This document shows positions 47,556-59,006 of a stretch of DNA of 64,000 nt, piece by piece. Positions within the stretch are counted from its first letter, which is position 1. Each line of letters starts with the position of its first letter. The stretch comes from Chamaea fasciata (lineage: Eukaryota; Chordata; Aves; Passeriformes; Sylviidae): NCBI GenBank assembly GCA_029207755.1, contig JARCOQ010000003.1, positions 42,676,144 through 42,740,143 on the forward strand, read 5' to 3'. The position numbers and the translations under genes are program-made. The notes beneath the pieces were generated by a model. It was not told the origin of the DNA, did not search any database, and worked only from the letters and a program-made list of their open reading frames with translations.

Positions 47556-48742
47556 GTACCCAAGGCAGCAAACCATGGACCACCCCTCCTGGATGGCACC
47601 TTGTTGTAATTCTCCTGGCAGCGTCTTCTCTTTGCAGCAGCACCTTTCTCCCTGGAGGATGTTGGAAGGCTTGACAGGAATAACTCATGGCCTGAATGTG
47701 GCCTGAATTGCAGGGGTAAAGGAATGTGCCCTTCTACAGGGCAGAAAATGCCTGTGTGAAATGTTACACCTCATCTTCTGCCTCCTGAATGGGCAGAAAA
47801 ATGGTTTGTGACTTTTGTGGATGATAAAAAAGCCAAGGGAAAGAGAGGTGAGCCTGTGAGGGTGGTAGCAGTGCCCATGGCCATGCCATGCCATGGAATG
47901 CTGCATACCTGCAGAGCTGCTTGAAGCTCAGGCATCAGTGGCTCTATGGCCTGGGCCCTGTGCAGTGTCTTCTGTCCTCTCCCCAGCCACTGCTTTTTGG
48001 GCTCATTAAATATGTATACCAGGGGTTCCACTTACCCACACCATAATCCCTTCTCTGAGTAAGGTCTGAACCCCTGTGTTAATCCTGAACCTAGAGAGAA
48101 AATATTCCCCAGCCTGTTATGACTACAGGTCTGCCTGGGCTCTAATAAATCAGCAAGGCTCCAGTGGAGTAGCACAAAGCTTGAGGGAGTGATGGGTGGG
48201 TGAATGTATATAAAAGGCAGTCCCGATCTTCCTTTAGCAGCCAATAATTACAGCCAGTGATGGGAATAGGAAACAGCAGTCATTGTGGGATATTGCTGTC
48301 TGTAACTCAGACAGGGGCAGGCTGCAACCTGAAGACAGAGTGGACTGGGGAGATACATGAAGCTTAAAGACAACCTCCCCTTGAAATTAAGGGTTAATGC
48401 TTTGCTTGTTTAAGCATTTGGTCTTTGAAGTGACATGAGTGTGGTGAAGCACAAGTCCCATTATTGTACAGGAGAGACACAGGGAGAGAACACATAGAGG
48501 CGCACCAGTAAATGGCGCCAGCTCTGAGGGGCAACAGATTGGCAGCAGCCAAGCAGCACCTCACTGCCTCAGCTTGAAGAGGCACTTGTGTTAAACAGCA
48601 GTCACAGGGACTTTCTTATGGATAACAGGCTTCCTGGCACTGCAGTTATCTGGAGTGGACCAGGGTGCTGAGCTAAGGGGGCTATTGGGTCAGGCAGCAG
48701 GGAGGCAGCAAGGACTCAGGCTGCTCTGCAGCTGATTGCTTG
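47556..48742. other. Non-coding stretch with one strong TATA-like word
   Basis: TATATAAAAGG (48207-48217) is a near-ideal TATA box, but no recognisable initiator, CpG cluster or downstream open frame supports a promoter; words of this length occur by chance in a window this size. No other feature. Confidence 0.45.

Positions 48743-48772
<30 letters not shown>
48743..48772 (+). repeat. Pure poly(A) tract, 30 bp
   Basis: Thirty uninterrupted A residues. The five bases GCTTG stand directly before the tract (48738-48742), and GCTTG stands directly after it (48773-48777), like a very short target duplication. No retrocopy body is recognisable upstream. Purity suggests it is young or actively slipping. 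Confidence 0.93.
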
Positions 48773-48775
<3 letters not shown>

Positions 48776-48777
48776 TG

Positions 48778-50631
48778 GGAAATCTCAGGAAAGATCTTTT
48801 TCTATTTATTAAAGAGCTTGCAAAGAAGCTTAGTCAGTGCTTCTATAGCAACTTGACACCAGCAGCACTGTACTGTAATTATTAATAGGGAAGGAGAGGT
48901 GAGCAGTGTGGTGGATTTGAAAAGGCCTTGTACAAAACTGCTTTCCAATCAGTGGTCAAACCATAGCCCCTGCTTCATTTAAGCAACAGCTGCTGGTGTG
49001 TTTCCTCCCTCAACCAATAATTTTCTTCTCGATGTGGTCTAAGCCAAAGAACCTTCACTGCCCAGTGGGAACAAATCAGGAGCACAGGTACAGCACAGGT
49101 ACAGCCTGTCCTGACGTCTGGGTGGCAGCTCCTGGCTGCACCATGACACCTTCTTGGCACACTGCTTTCCTCCACCGGGGTCACTGTGCTCCCGCTGGCG
49201 CTGAAACAAAGCTCTGCAATGGCAGAGGCAGATATCCAGCTCCAAAACCCTGGTGTTATCCTGTGATTACTTTTCCTGATGTCCATTCAGGCTAGCCTCA
49301 TCTGGCCACTTTTGTACTGAAAAATTTATTATCAATTCAAGACAACTTGGTGCTTTTGGTGGCATGGAGGATTTGGCTCTCCCCTTCAGCTCACTTAATT
49401 TTCACACTGGCACCATTTGGTGTGACTCTGCTATGGTTGAACTGGTTCCACTGCCTCTGGACCTCCTTCATGACCATTTCTGCATTTGCACAGCATGGGA
49501 CACCAGAGCTGAGTCGGTTGCTTGGGAGAGTTTGGAGTCTGAAACCTCCTGAGGTCTTCTAGCAGATTTATGTTTAAAATATCTCTGGGCTAAGAAGGTG
49601 TTAGGCCCTCTCAGAAGTGCTCTCTCTCCCATCTGCTTTTTCATGTAAAAGCTAGAGGTGCCAAAATCTGCTGAGAGGACTGTAGAGGAACGGCCAGGAA
49701 AGATGCTTGCAGCTATCCCTCAGGCTCCAGCACAGCTGATGTTTCACAGATGTGAAGTCATGAGTACAGTCATAAACATTTTAAGACACACCTGCCAGAT
49801 AGTTCTGGAGTTTTCTAGTGAGAACAAACCTTCTGTAAATACCAAGGGGGGAAAAAATCAGGAAGATCCTCATTTTATGGGTGGATACAGCAAAGTTTCT
49901 TTCTCTCCCTGTGATGAGCACAGACTGTCATCTCCACCCCCTCCAACAAACTCACTAACATTTATTTAGTTATGTAAAGCATGAATTATGAGAATATAAA
50001 AAGGCATGTTTCTGTCACACACATGCTCTTTTTTTCAATGTCTCTTCCTATCACGCAAATAGGAGTTAAAACAGACTTCCATGCTCTAATTTCTCCACTT
50101 TTAAGTCTCATTATGGCACCCACACACGTTGTTCTGTGAGTTATGCTGGATTTGCTTTACACTCTGTGGTAAGACTGTCAGCATGAGTGGCTCGGCCCAG
50201 CGTCCCCCCCACCCCACACACACAGACACACTTCTCATTCATTCCTACAAAGAGGAAGAGCAGTGAGGGGGCTGCCAACAGGCCATGGGATGGCTCCCAT
50301 CTCCTTGCAGTGCCAGTGACCTCATCCAGCAAGGTTCCCACATGCCCACTTCACATCTCCACCCTGTGCAAGTCCCTCTCCAATGGTTTTACCCTGGTGC
50401 CTCACTTCCCCTGAGCTCTACACTGAACTGTGTGATTATTTGGGTCCAGTGACCTAGGGTTGCATGGAGGCAGAGGTCTGCCTCTAGCAGCTCATCCCCT
50501 GGCACAGCTCTCCTTGCCATAATGTGATGGAGAGAGGGCTCCTTCCTCAGGCATAATCCCCAATAGCTCAGTCCACCTGCATTCTTAATCACAGCAGAGT
50601 AACCATCACACAAGTGTTGGCTGCAGGGAAT
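48778..50631. other. Non-coding stretch, small tandem word at 49081
   Basis: AGCACAGGTAC occurs twice in tandem (49081-49102). A short CA-rich run lies at about 50211-50231 (reverse-strand GTGTGTGGGG). Open frames reach 103 codons, opposed, and are unrecognised. Confidence 0.6.
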
Positions 50632-50690
50632 AGGATTCCTTAATCTTCCTGGGTTTTGGTTTGCTCATCCATGAAACAGGGACAGTCCCT
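50632..50690 (+). mobile_element. Possible MIR-like core fragment
   Basis: 'ccttaatcttcctgggttttggtttgctcatccatgaaacaggga' matches the order of the MIR core 'cttaacctctctgggcctcagtttcctcatctgtaaaacaggga'. It is about 45 bases with moderate agreement and no recognisable flanks. Confidence 0.42.
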
Positions 50691-52009
50691 GCCGAGAGCA
50701 CCCTCCTGGAGCCCTTCCCCTGGGCAAGCTTACGGTGTGCTGAGGGCCAGCACAGGGCTCAGGGCTGGGGAGAGCCTGTCTGTGGGGATTTAAGAGTCAC
50801 TGAGGCCTTCTGACAACTAAATGCCTTTCATGATAACATCAGCAAAAAAGCCCAGAGATGCTTTAACCACAGCTGAAGTGGCTTACAACTTGCTAGGCAG
50901 AGGAACAGGAAAATAAAATGTATAATGGGAAAATGCAAGGTTTGCTGCAGTAGGGCAGTGGTAGCACTGTAATTAAATATAGTTTGGTACAGCTACATCA
51001 GTTATGGGAGTAAATGAAAAATCTTTTATCTCCCTAACCTATGTTCTTCCTAGTGTTAGTGCAGCTACACAGGAAACTATGTGGTGCAGCTGATACAATT
51101 TTTCTCCATCAAGGAACAGGTCCAGACTATGCTTACTAGAAAGACAATCTGGATTTTATTTGCTTAGGATGGAGCTGTATATTCACTGGGATAGACCAGC
51201 AAGTCCTTTTCACCACAGACAAGCCCTAAAACTCCTGTCTCTCACATTGTAAAAGTGAATAGTCTTAACATATATCCTCTCCCTTCTCATGTGCAAGGCC
51301 ATGCTGCAAGGAGGAGGATAAGAAGAAAAGGGATTGGGAACTGTTTCCAGCACCAAGCACCCAGTTTGATGTTAAAGACTTTCTCTTCTACAGTAGGGGG
51401 TTAGTTTGTTCACCTTTTTACTGTGTCCTTGCAAGTACTTTATGCTCTGCTCTCCAAGTGGTGCCCTTCAGGGAGGCTTAGAGATCATCCAGCCTTGGCT
51501 GTCAGCCTGACCTGCTGCAGTCCTGCTGGCTGTGCCCATCCAGGCTGTAGGTCCCTTCTCAGTGGGGCTTGGAAACCCAAAGAGTGAGTGTCCAGTTGCT
51601 TCTCACCTTATTCTGGGGGAGAGGAGCCAACCCAGGAGCTGCTGTACCGATTCCCCAGGGCAAAGTGGGTAGAGTGCATAAGGGAAACTTATGTGCCATG
51701 CTGGAGGTGCCAAAGGTGGGTCTGCACTCCTCTGAACAGCATCCCCTATGCCATCTCCCACTGGTCCATATGGTCCAGGCAGAGGCTGAAGCCCTTTCAG
51801 TCACCGTCTCCTTTCTCCACCCACGGGTGACCTCAGCATTGCCTGGTGCTGGGGAGGTGCACACCTCCCACTGCTCACCCTCGCTCGGAGGCAGGGAGGC
51901 AGCCCCCACAGCCGCCCTGCTCTGACAAGGAAACAGCGTCTAGACACAGATTAGGCAAACAGCTAAAGCACAAGACCAGACACTGAAAAAATCAAAAGGG
52001 AAAAAGAGA
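50691..52009. other. Non-coding stretch, locally GC-rich at the right
   Basis: Positions 51540-51930 carry opposed frames of 116-118 codons in GC-rich sequence. They are unrecognised and open on both strands. The rest is ordinary with few open frames. Confidence 0.55.
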
Positions 52010-52199
52010 ACCCCAGCTCTGACCACCGCTGATTCCTGTGAGATTTGGGGCAAGGAACTTCTTTAGGTCTTTGTCTTCCTCACCTGTCCAGTACGTGATA
52101 ATATTTCCCTTTCTGGCAAGGTTATGGTCAGAGTTAATTAGCATCTGAAAAGTGCTTTGAAATGGAAGATGCATTTGGAAAACCGAAGTATTATTACCG
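52010..52199 (+). mobile_element. Fossil CORE-SINE/MIR-like element
   Basis: This is the best-preserved CORE-SINE candidate in the window. 'cctgtgagatttggggcaaggaacttctttaggtctttgtcttcctcacctgtccag' (about 52035-52091) follows 'gtgtgaccttgggcaagtcacttaacctctctgtgcctcagtttcctcatctgtaaa'. Then come 'ataatatttccc', 'ctggcaaggttatggtcagagttaatta', and 'aaaagtgctttgaaatggaagatgc'. The last resembles the 'aaagcgctttgagatcctcggatg' step typical of reptile and bird CORE-SINEs. It closes near 'aagtattattacc', a worn (ATT)n tail. Very old and non-coding. Confidence 0.68.
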
Positions 52200-54555
52200 T
52201 GATTGAGTGAGTGGCTCTCAGGATAGGGAAGCATTTCACTTTTTCCCAGTGGGTGGAATAGCCTGGATAATACTGGGATTTCTTCAGATTTATTAATTAT
52301 CCAAGCATGTAGTGTGTATCAGGTATCTAAAACAGAACTCGGTTTGGATGTTTATTCCATTAAATATTGGATTGCAAATTCATGAAATCCAAGCTACATT
52401 GTTCAGACAAATAAATCACACGACACTGAGACTCTTCCCCTACTGGCACCAGATCTCCCAGCACAACTGCTCAAGGATGGGCATTTAAAATCCATTTTCC
52501 ATGACCCTCACACAGGATTTTAAAATTTCCTCCAGGTTTGCCAGTAAAGCAAGTTCTTGCAAGAGTCTCTAGCAAGCAAATTTTGGATTCTGAAACACTT
52601 ACGTGTGAAAAAAAATAAAATCATGAGCTTTGTTTGCTCAGACCATGATTCTGCAGGAGACTTTAAAGTATTCATTTGTGGTCCCATGATTAATCCTAGT
52701 GAAATGAGTGAAACTGTTTCTGGGCAGAATCAGTCAGATGCTTAAATACCCTAATGAATAGAACTTCCCATTATTATTTCATCCACTCGTGTGCTCTTGT
52801 CCTCTATTTTAAAGACTTCCTGTGTATTGTCTTCCCCTGTGTTCTAACATGAATTGAGTCTAAAACACCACCTCTGCTATCCATGAAGAACGTATTAGTC
52901 TATAAAAAGAGGTGTCAGCATTCCAAGAAACCTCCAGTAACTTAAAAAAAAAAAAGAAAAACTAAAGAAAAGAAAATGTTAAGGGACACATTTTCAAAAC
53001 CGTAGTATGCTGAGATGTGGTGTTGGTCGATCTTAGTTTCATGTCCCTCATTAACTTCTGCTGAAATTATGCAGCTGTGGCATCACATTTTGAAAATGCA
53101 CTCCAAAAGAGAGTGGATTCTGCTTTCTTTTGGAAGCAGAGTCAAGTTTTTGTGTAGACAGGAGCTGGGATACAAAGCTCACTCATCCTGAGTCCAGCTC
53201 ATTTTGATTCTGTGGAGTTGAGTGGTACTAACCCAAGAGACTCCTGCATGTACATAAGGCAAATTGTGCATATTTTATATGAATAAGGATGTGATGCCAG
53301 TATCTAGCAGATCTCACTTGGAGAGAAGAATCCAGGTTAAATCAAACTACTCATCCAGACACAGGAGTTTCTTTTCTTTGACTGAGCCATAGAAAATCAG
53401 TCACCAGGCAGTTTTCATGACAAGCTCCACTTCATTTAAGAGATGCACTGAACATGGGATCATCAGGAGATATTTAGACTGGTTACCTAACTGCAGGTCA
53501 CCTCACTGGCTGGATGTGTGTCTTTTTGTGGCTTGGGGCAAGGTTCCCACCATAACCAACGTGGGTGAAGCCACATGCTTTGCAGCTGCAAGCCCTCAAC
53601 CCCAGTCTGTACAACCTGCACTTGTGCAGAGCCACAAAGCAGAGGCCAGCAGGAGGATTTGGTCAGGGATCTGGACAGGTTAGTGTGGTGGTCTGCAGAG
53701 TCACTACCCCAGATTTCCGTCCCTGAGATGGTTGCCACAGAACCTTCAAAGGCAAGCCCAGAGGTATGGCTGCACAGGCAAGGGAAGGTGAAAGCCATGG
53801 GCACAGTGCCATGGCTACCTGCAGTAGCTGATACGCTCATGGGTTAGATCATGGCACAGGTGATAGGAAGCTCCTTAGCTGGCTGAGCTACCTGCCCTAA
53901 CAGCAACTGGCTGCTCACAGGCATTCACCACAGAACAATGCACGAGATGGCAAGCCCAACTTGGGACACTCATGTTCTCAGCTCCTAAGCTTTTGTCTAT
54001 CCTTAACTCCTTTCCCCACTACTTCTCTTCTGAAGGATTTCCAGGGAGTTGGCTGTCTCCTGAACTGTATCTAGACTGGTGGCAGGAGAGACACTCTCGG
54101 TCCTGTATGACTAGGAAGCAAATGCCATCACCTGTCTGTGACAGAGCAATGAGGTCTACAGGGCAAAAATCAATGTTACCTGCTATGAACTGTAGCCTGG
54201 AAGGTGCCCAGGCTGGCAGTGGCCAGCTCCTGTGTTGGCCCTGCTGTGGGAAGGCGTCTGCACCATCCCACATCTGCTTGGAGCAGCTAGCACAGGACGG
54301 GGATGCCACAAGGTTCCCATCTTAAATATCATCAGTTAAAACCCTCTTTTTTATTTTTCTTTCTGTTGTCTGATGTTGGACCTGACCTCCTGTGAAATGT
54401 CCTCTCTGCCTAACCACACTGCAGTGCTGAGCTGGATGGAAAGTGATGTGAACTCCAAAGCAATATGAATGGCTGTCTGAGACAGCTCCATCCCTGCTTA
54501 GGATCTTAGGGGCACATGTCTCCCACTTCATCCTCAAACGCAGATAGGCAGTCCC
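52200..54555. other. Non-coding stretch, nothing distinctive
   Basis: AT-rich to about 53400 with an A-rich tract (52940-52980) and almost no open frames. It then has ordinary composition with opposed frames of 88-117 codons at 53417-54325, unrecognised. Confidence 0.6.
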
Positions 54556-54632
54556 AGTGTAAACCCACTGCTCCTCTGTTCCTCTGACACATAGTGTAAA
54601 CCCACTGCTCCTCTGTTCCTCTGACACATAGT
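54556..54632 (+). repeat. Perfect tandem duplication, 2 x 37 bp
   Basis: The unit starting AGTGTAAACCC (54556-54592) is repeated without a single difference at 54593-54629, followed by three bases (AGT) of a third unit. Perfect identity implies a recent event. It adds about 12 residues to an overlapping minus-strand open frame (54322-54765), but that frame is unrecognised. Confidence 0.95.
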
Positions 54633-57544
54633 TTGGGCTGTGCATGCCAGGGTGTGTTTTCTTCCCTCTCCTTACAAAGCTTGCTCCCACTAGCAATGAC
54701 AGGAGCACAAGTCTGTGCAGCCCATGGAAGGCCCAGCTGCTCACTTTAATGTTTAATGACAGCACTGCAAGCTGGGGATATTCTCAGACTCTATTTCAGT
54801 TGGTCAGGCTTCATACAAACTGTTTTCAGCAAACACCGTAAATCTACAGAACAAGTTACTGAGGAATACTGGCCCAGATTTAGGGGACACTTACAGAAAA
54901 CTTGGTGTGATTCAGGGCTTCCAAAGGCTTTTCTGCATCCAGACTCATTATTTTTCACATATGCAAAACTCACTGTCTCTTGCTGTGGAGGCTGTGCAGT
55001 AATAAATGTGCATACAAAGTCCACACCAAAGGGTCGGTGCCAAATGGGACACTGACGCCTTCCCTGTCTCTCCCAGAGAGGCTGCTACTCTGTCAGCACA
55101 GTCCGGCACAAAGAGTAGTGTCAGATGGTTTCCTAGAGTAAATTAATGCAGCTTCATTATGTTAGGCCAACTTATATCAGCAGAGAATTCACACAGCTAA
55201 TTTTTAACCTTCTCTAATTTCTCTTTGGCTCATGGAACCATTTCCAGGCCTGGTCCCTCTGACAGTCCTCTGGTTGTCCACCAAGCATCTATCCAGTGAA
55301 GAGACAAAGTTAGACATGAAGTATAGGAATGTCAAAGCTTAAGAGCATGCAAATAGGATCTAGTGATCCTAAATGCTACTGCTTATACGCCCAGCCAGGA
55401 GGAACAATGGGTCAGAATGGCTCAGCCAGAAATTTGGACCCTTAGACCAAACTCTGCTTTCATTTTCTGTGTGAGTCTAGTGGTATTACAGCTCATGAAG
55501 AACATGATGCCTTCACTCTCTACTCCCACCTTAATTGACTGATCCAAGATGCACATATTTTCTGTGGATATTATTGGCAACTCACATCCAAGAAAGACAA
55601 TTGTAATTGAGAGCCACTGTGTGGAAATTTTGAAGTACATTGGCAAGTAAATATACAAGTATTTGGCTATAACTGCCTTGCTGTTCAATGAGAACCTTGA
55701 AAGGCTTTGAAAAGGCCATTGCTTTGACTTGACAAAGAAGGTGAGCTTCGGGAAATTTTGTGTGCACACGTTGGTGGGTTTGCCACAGGGAATGATTAGG
55801 TTTGTCAGCTGTGGATGTACATACTGGGAAGGGGCCAGACTAGTGCCTTCCAGGTACAAGGACAAAACGGAAAAAAAGCTGTCTGAGCCAAAAAGACAAG
55901 TCTGAAGCCTTTCCTTCTTTCTGCCTCCCCTCCTCAAAACCCTGAAGACTCTTAAATGTCTGCTGAGGTCCATTCCATCCCCAGCTGAGGATGGGGCTGA
56001 AAAACATCAATCTGAGTATGACAGGAGAATATCAGGGCAGTGAAAAACCCCATCCTGGCAGGCTGCCTGCAGCTGCAAGGGCTCCTGGCCTCATGTTGCT
56101 CATAGAGCCAGAACTTTTGTTGCACCCCTCATCGTCACTAACAGGGACAGGGTGGTCCCCCCCATATCACCTGCCAAGCTACTTCTGGTAATGGGAAAAG
56201 AGAGCTTCCCATCTTTTCCCATCCCTCGTTTCTTATCACTGGAAGCATCATGTGTACAGCTGCACATGTCCAAAACCACAGTGGACTATTACAGAATCAA
56301 GCAGTGATTGGAGATTGCTTATCCTACTGGCTCTGGGACATCCTGGGAGCATGCAAGGTGGCCTCATCCTGGCTTTCTATGGAGAGCAGGCAGCAAGCTG
56401 CAAAGGGGGATTTCTGTCAACCTGGAGACCGACACTTCAAAAGCCTGAGATTCTTTGGACAGAGCTCATAGGATCAAATCTGTACCTAGTGACCATTTTA
56501 GGTCACAGCTAGGGAGAGATGAGAAATCGTAGTGGAGAAGGCAGGAACTGGCAGAGGCTGGGCAGTGGGAGGCTGGCTCTGTGGGACAGCTCCTGTGGAT
56601 GTGGTCTTAAGGCTTACTTTTGGCCTCAAATGAAGGTGTTGGTTTCTGCTGAAGACACAGAAGATGTGCCTGCTACTCCTTGTTTTCTTTTTCCTTCCAT
56701 CAATCCTGTCTGAAAGCATCCCTTTTTCAGGAATGAGATGCTGTTAAATTAGGAGTGTTGTCAGAGGTCACTGTAAGTAACCATAATAATCTGTAAGGCA
56801 ATATGCAGCTCTGATGTGCAAATGGGATTTAGGGAAACCTCACTAACTGGATAACACAGACAGCGCTTAAGCTGAGTTTCAAACTGAATATAACATTTCA
56901 TTTGACAAATGTCTGGGTTTGAACTTTTTTAAGCCTTCAGGGCTTTAAGAAGAGAATGTCAGTCTCCTGCAGAATAAATCCTTAATATTTTGGGCTCTCA
57001 TTTAGGAAGAGGAAAAGAAGTTCTAAGTAGAGAAGAAGCCAAAAGGAATATCTGATTCCATTGCTTTCATTATATACTACTATGTATCATTTATTTTGTC
57101 TCAAAAGCCAGGGATATATCTCCACTAAATATTTACCTACTTTCTTTCTAAGAGCATGTCTGCATGTCACCATGCTGATTTGCAGTAGTAGATATACCAG
57201 CCTTACTTTTGATCTAATACATTTAACACACCCAGATTTTAATAGTAGGCTAATAAAACCGAGGTCTAATACTGTGAGGTCAGGATAGCCTGCAACATCT
57301 GCTGGAAATATCTTCCAGCCAATGCTCTGTGCTGAGATAGTCACACCTAGTGCCACACCACACTTCACCATGGATCTTGCAGTGAAACTGTGGACAAGCA
57401 GGCTTGGAAGCAGGCATGGGATTTTGACTACAGGAAATCCTTCAGCCTTATGGCTCATTAATGTCTTCCTGAAATGGAACCACATCTGATGGGTCTCTCT
57501 GTCTTGCCTCCATGTTCACCCACCAGTCAACTCAGACAAGCAGA
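54633..57544. other. Non-coding stretch with one long AT-rich minus-strand frame
   Basis: No gene is called. A 183-codon minus-strand frame (55422-55973) is open in fairly AT-rich sequence and is discussed as an observation. A 7-bp hairpin TAGGATC-tagt-GATCCTA lies at about 55355-55372. Nothing else is recognised. Confidence 0.5.
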
Positions 57545-57705
57545 GGCTGTGCTCTCTCCATTCCCAGAGGCTTTCAAGCCTCAGCTGGATCAAGCCCTGA
57601 GCAACCTAGCCTGACCTCAAAGCTGGTGTGGCTTTGAGCAGGGCTTGGTCTAAAGAGTCCACAGGTGACCCTTCCAAACAGAATTTTTCTGTGATCCCAT
57701 AATCC
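57545..57705 (+). mobile_element. CR1 LINE 3'-end fragment
   Basis: 'gctctctccattcccagaggctttcaagcctcagctggat' is followed by 'aagccctgagcaacctagcctgacctcaaagctg' and 'gctttgagcagggcttggtctaaagag'. Then come 'gacccttccaaacagaat' and 'tctgtgatcccataatcc'. This is the CR1 3'-end order, including the TTCCAACC-like and ATTCTGTGATCC-like closing steps. It is moderately diverged and non-coding. The subfamily resembles that of 18560-18672. Confidence 0.82.
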
Positions 57706-58805
57706 TGGCTCAGAGATGCCCATCTTAACTTCTTGAAGGGCTCTATTCAGCTCCATACCAGCAACAACTACTAGGCTTTGTACTCCGGGCATTTCTACCT
57801 CAGTATCAGAAACTATAGGAGTAAATGTATCAGGGACATTTTTTCCTCCCCTCACTTTCCCAGGCAGGGAATACTGATTTCTTCATCCTAGAATGGAAAC
57901 TGAGGCACACTCAGGTGTCATAAGATGGCTTTCACTGAGGAAGTAAAAAAAGTCAAAGTTAATGGATCATTGCAAGGCTCAGGATGATTCTGTCTAGTCT
58001 CATCAGTACTGTGGATGGCCCTCTCCCTATGTTATTCAAAATTGAACAGGGATCTTTGTTCAAAAGGACACTTTCAGATTGTGACCACAAATCCTGGTGC
58101 ACACCCCACTTGTCTTCATAATCACTGATCGTCTCAGCAAACTTCCTGCTGCCCTGAGCAAGCAAAGTTTTAAAATATTTCTTTCAATTTATTGGCCCTT
58201 TTCAGTTCCTCAGGTAGTATCTATCTTGCTGTGCATGATGCTGTATAGATTGTCTGAGAGCCTCAGTCATTCAGTATATGTGGCACCACCTGCCAACGAA
58301 GCAGAGGATGAGGGCTTGGAAGCTATAGCTCTCCTCCCAGTGTTGCCATTGCCTGGCTTGGTGTGAGCTCACTTACAGCAGTCCTCCTCTGCTTCCCTCT
58401 GTATAAGGTGGAAACAAGTAGCAAACCCACAGTGGCATGAGGATGTGAACATCTCATGCCCTTAGCTGGAAAGTGAAAGAGAAAAGCAAAGCACTCTTCA
58501 TTATAATGACCCCATCTCCTTATCTCCTCTGAGAGGACAAATCCAGGATTGCTAAACTTCCTGCCTTTCCTGCATCCCCTGCAGCACTCTGGCTATGCTC
58601 TGTTGGAGTTTTTCTACTTCAGCTGGCTCCTTTCTGTAGCAGTCAGAGCTGCACACCTCCTCCAAAAGCAGCTGCCCCAAGCCAGGTGCTGCGCCTTGCT
58701 AACCTTAACTTTTTTTCACTAGGCTCTCTTTCAGAAACTTTTTCCAGAAACTTTGGCAAACACTTAGCATTTAACTACCTAAGTGTTCTGGCCTTTCTGC
58801 CTTTG
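57706..58805. other. Non-coding gap between two CR1 copies
   Basis: No gene. A faint reversed MIR-like word, 'atggaaactgaggcacac' (57893-57910), is too short to call. Open frames are 60-93 codons. Confidence 0.6.
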
Positions 58806-59006
58806 GGAACCCAGAAGGTGTTTGGGCACTGGAACAAGCTCCCCAGTGAAGTGGTCACAGCACCAGCCTGACAGAGTTGAAGAGGCGTTTGGACAATGCT
58901 GCCAGGCACATGGTGGAATTCTTGGGGATGGTTCTGTGCAGAGCTGGAAACTGGACTCGATTCCCCTGTGGGTTTTTTTCAACTCAGCATATTCTGTGAT
59001 TCTGTG
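58806..59006 (+). mobile_element. CR1 LINE, 5'-truncated 3' end
   Basis: A clear avian CR1 tail: 'gggcactggaacaagctccccagtgaagtggtcacagcaccagcctgacagagttgaag' is followed by 'cgtttggacaatgctgccaggcacatggtg' and 'ttcttggggatggttctgtgcagagctgga'. Then come 'actggactcgattcccctgtgggt' and 'caactcagcatattctgtgattctgtg'. It is of the same subfamily as the reversed copy at 36035-36318. The 131-codon plus-strand frame (58783-59178) that overlaps it is an accident of the repeat. Confidence 0.93.

Noticed and set aside
48207..48217. TATA box TATATAAAAGG
   Set aside because: No initiator, CpG cluster, downstream exon or LTR context; a word like this is expected by chance in 64 kb.
57865..57925. Reversed MIR-like word 'atggaaactgaggcacac'
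   Set aside because: The match is under 20 bases and the flanks do not follow the element.
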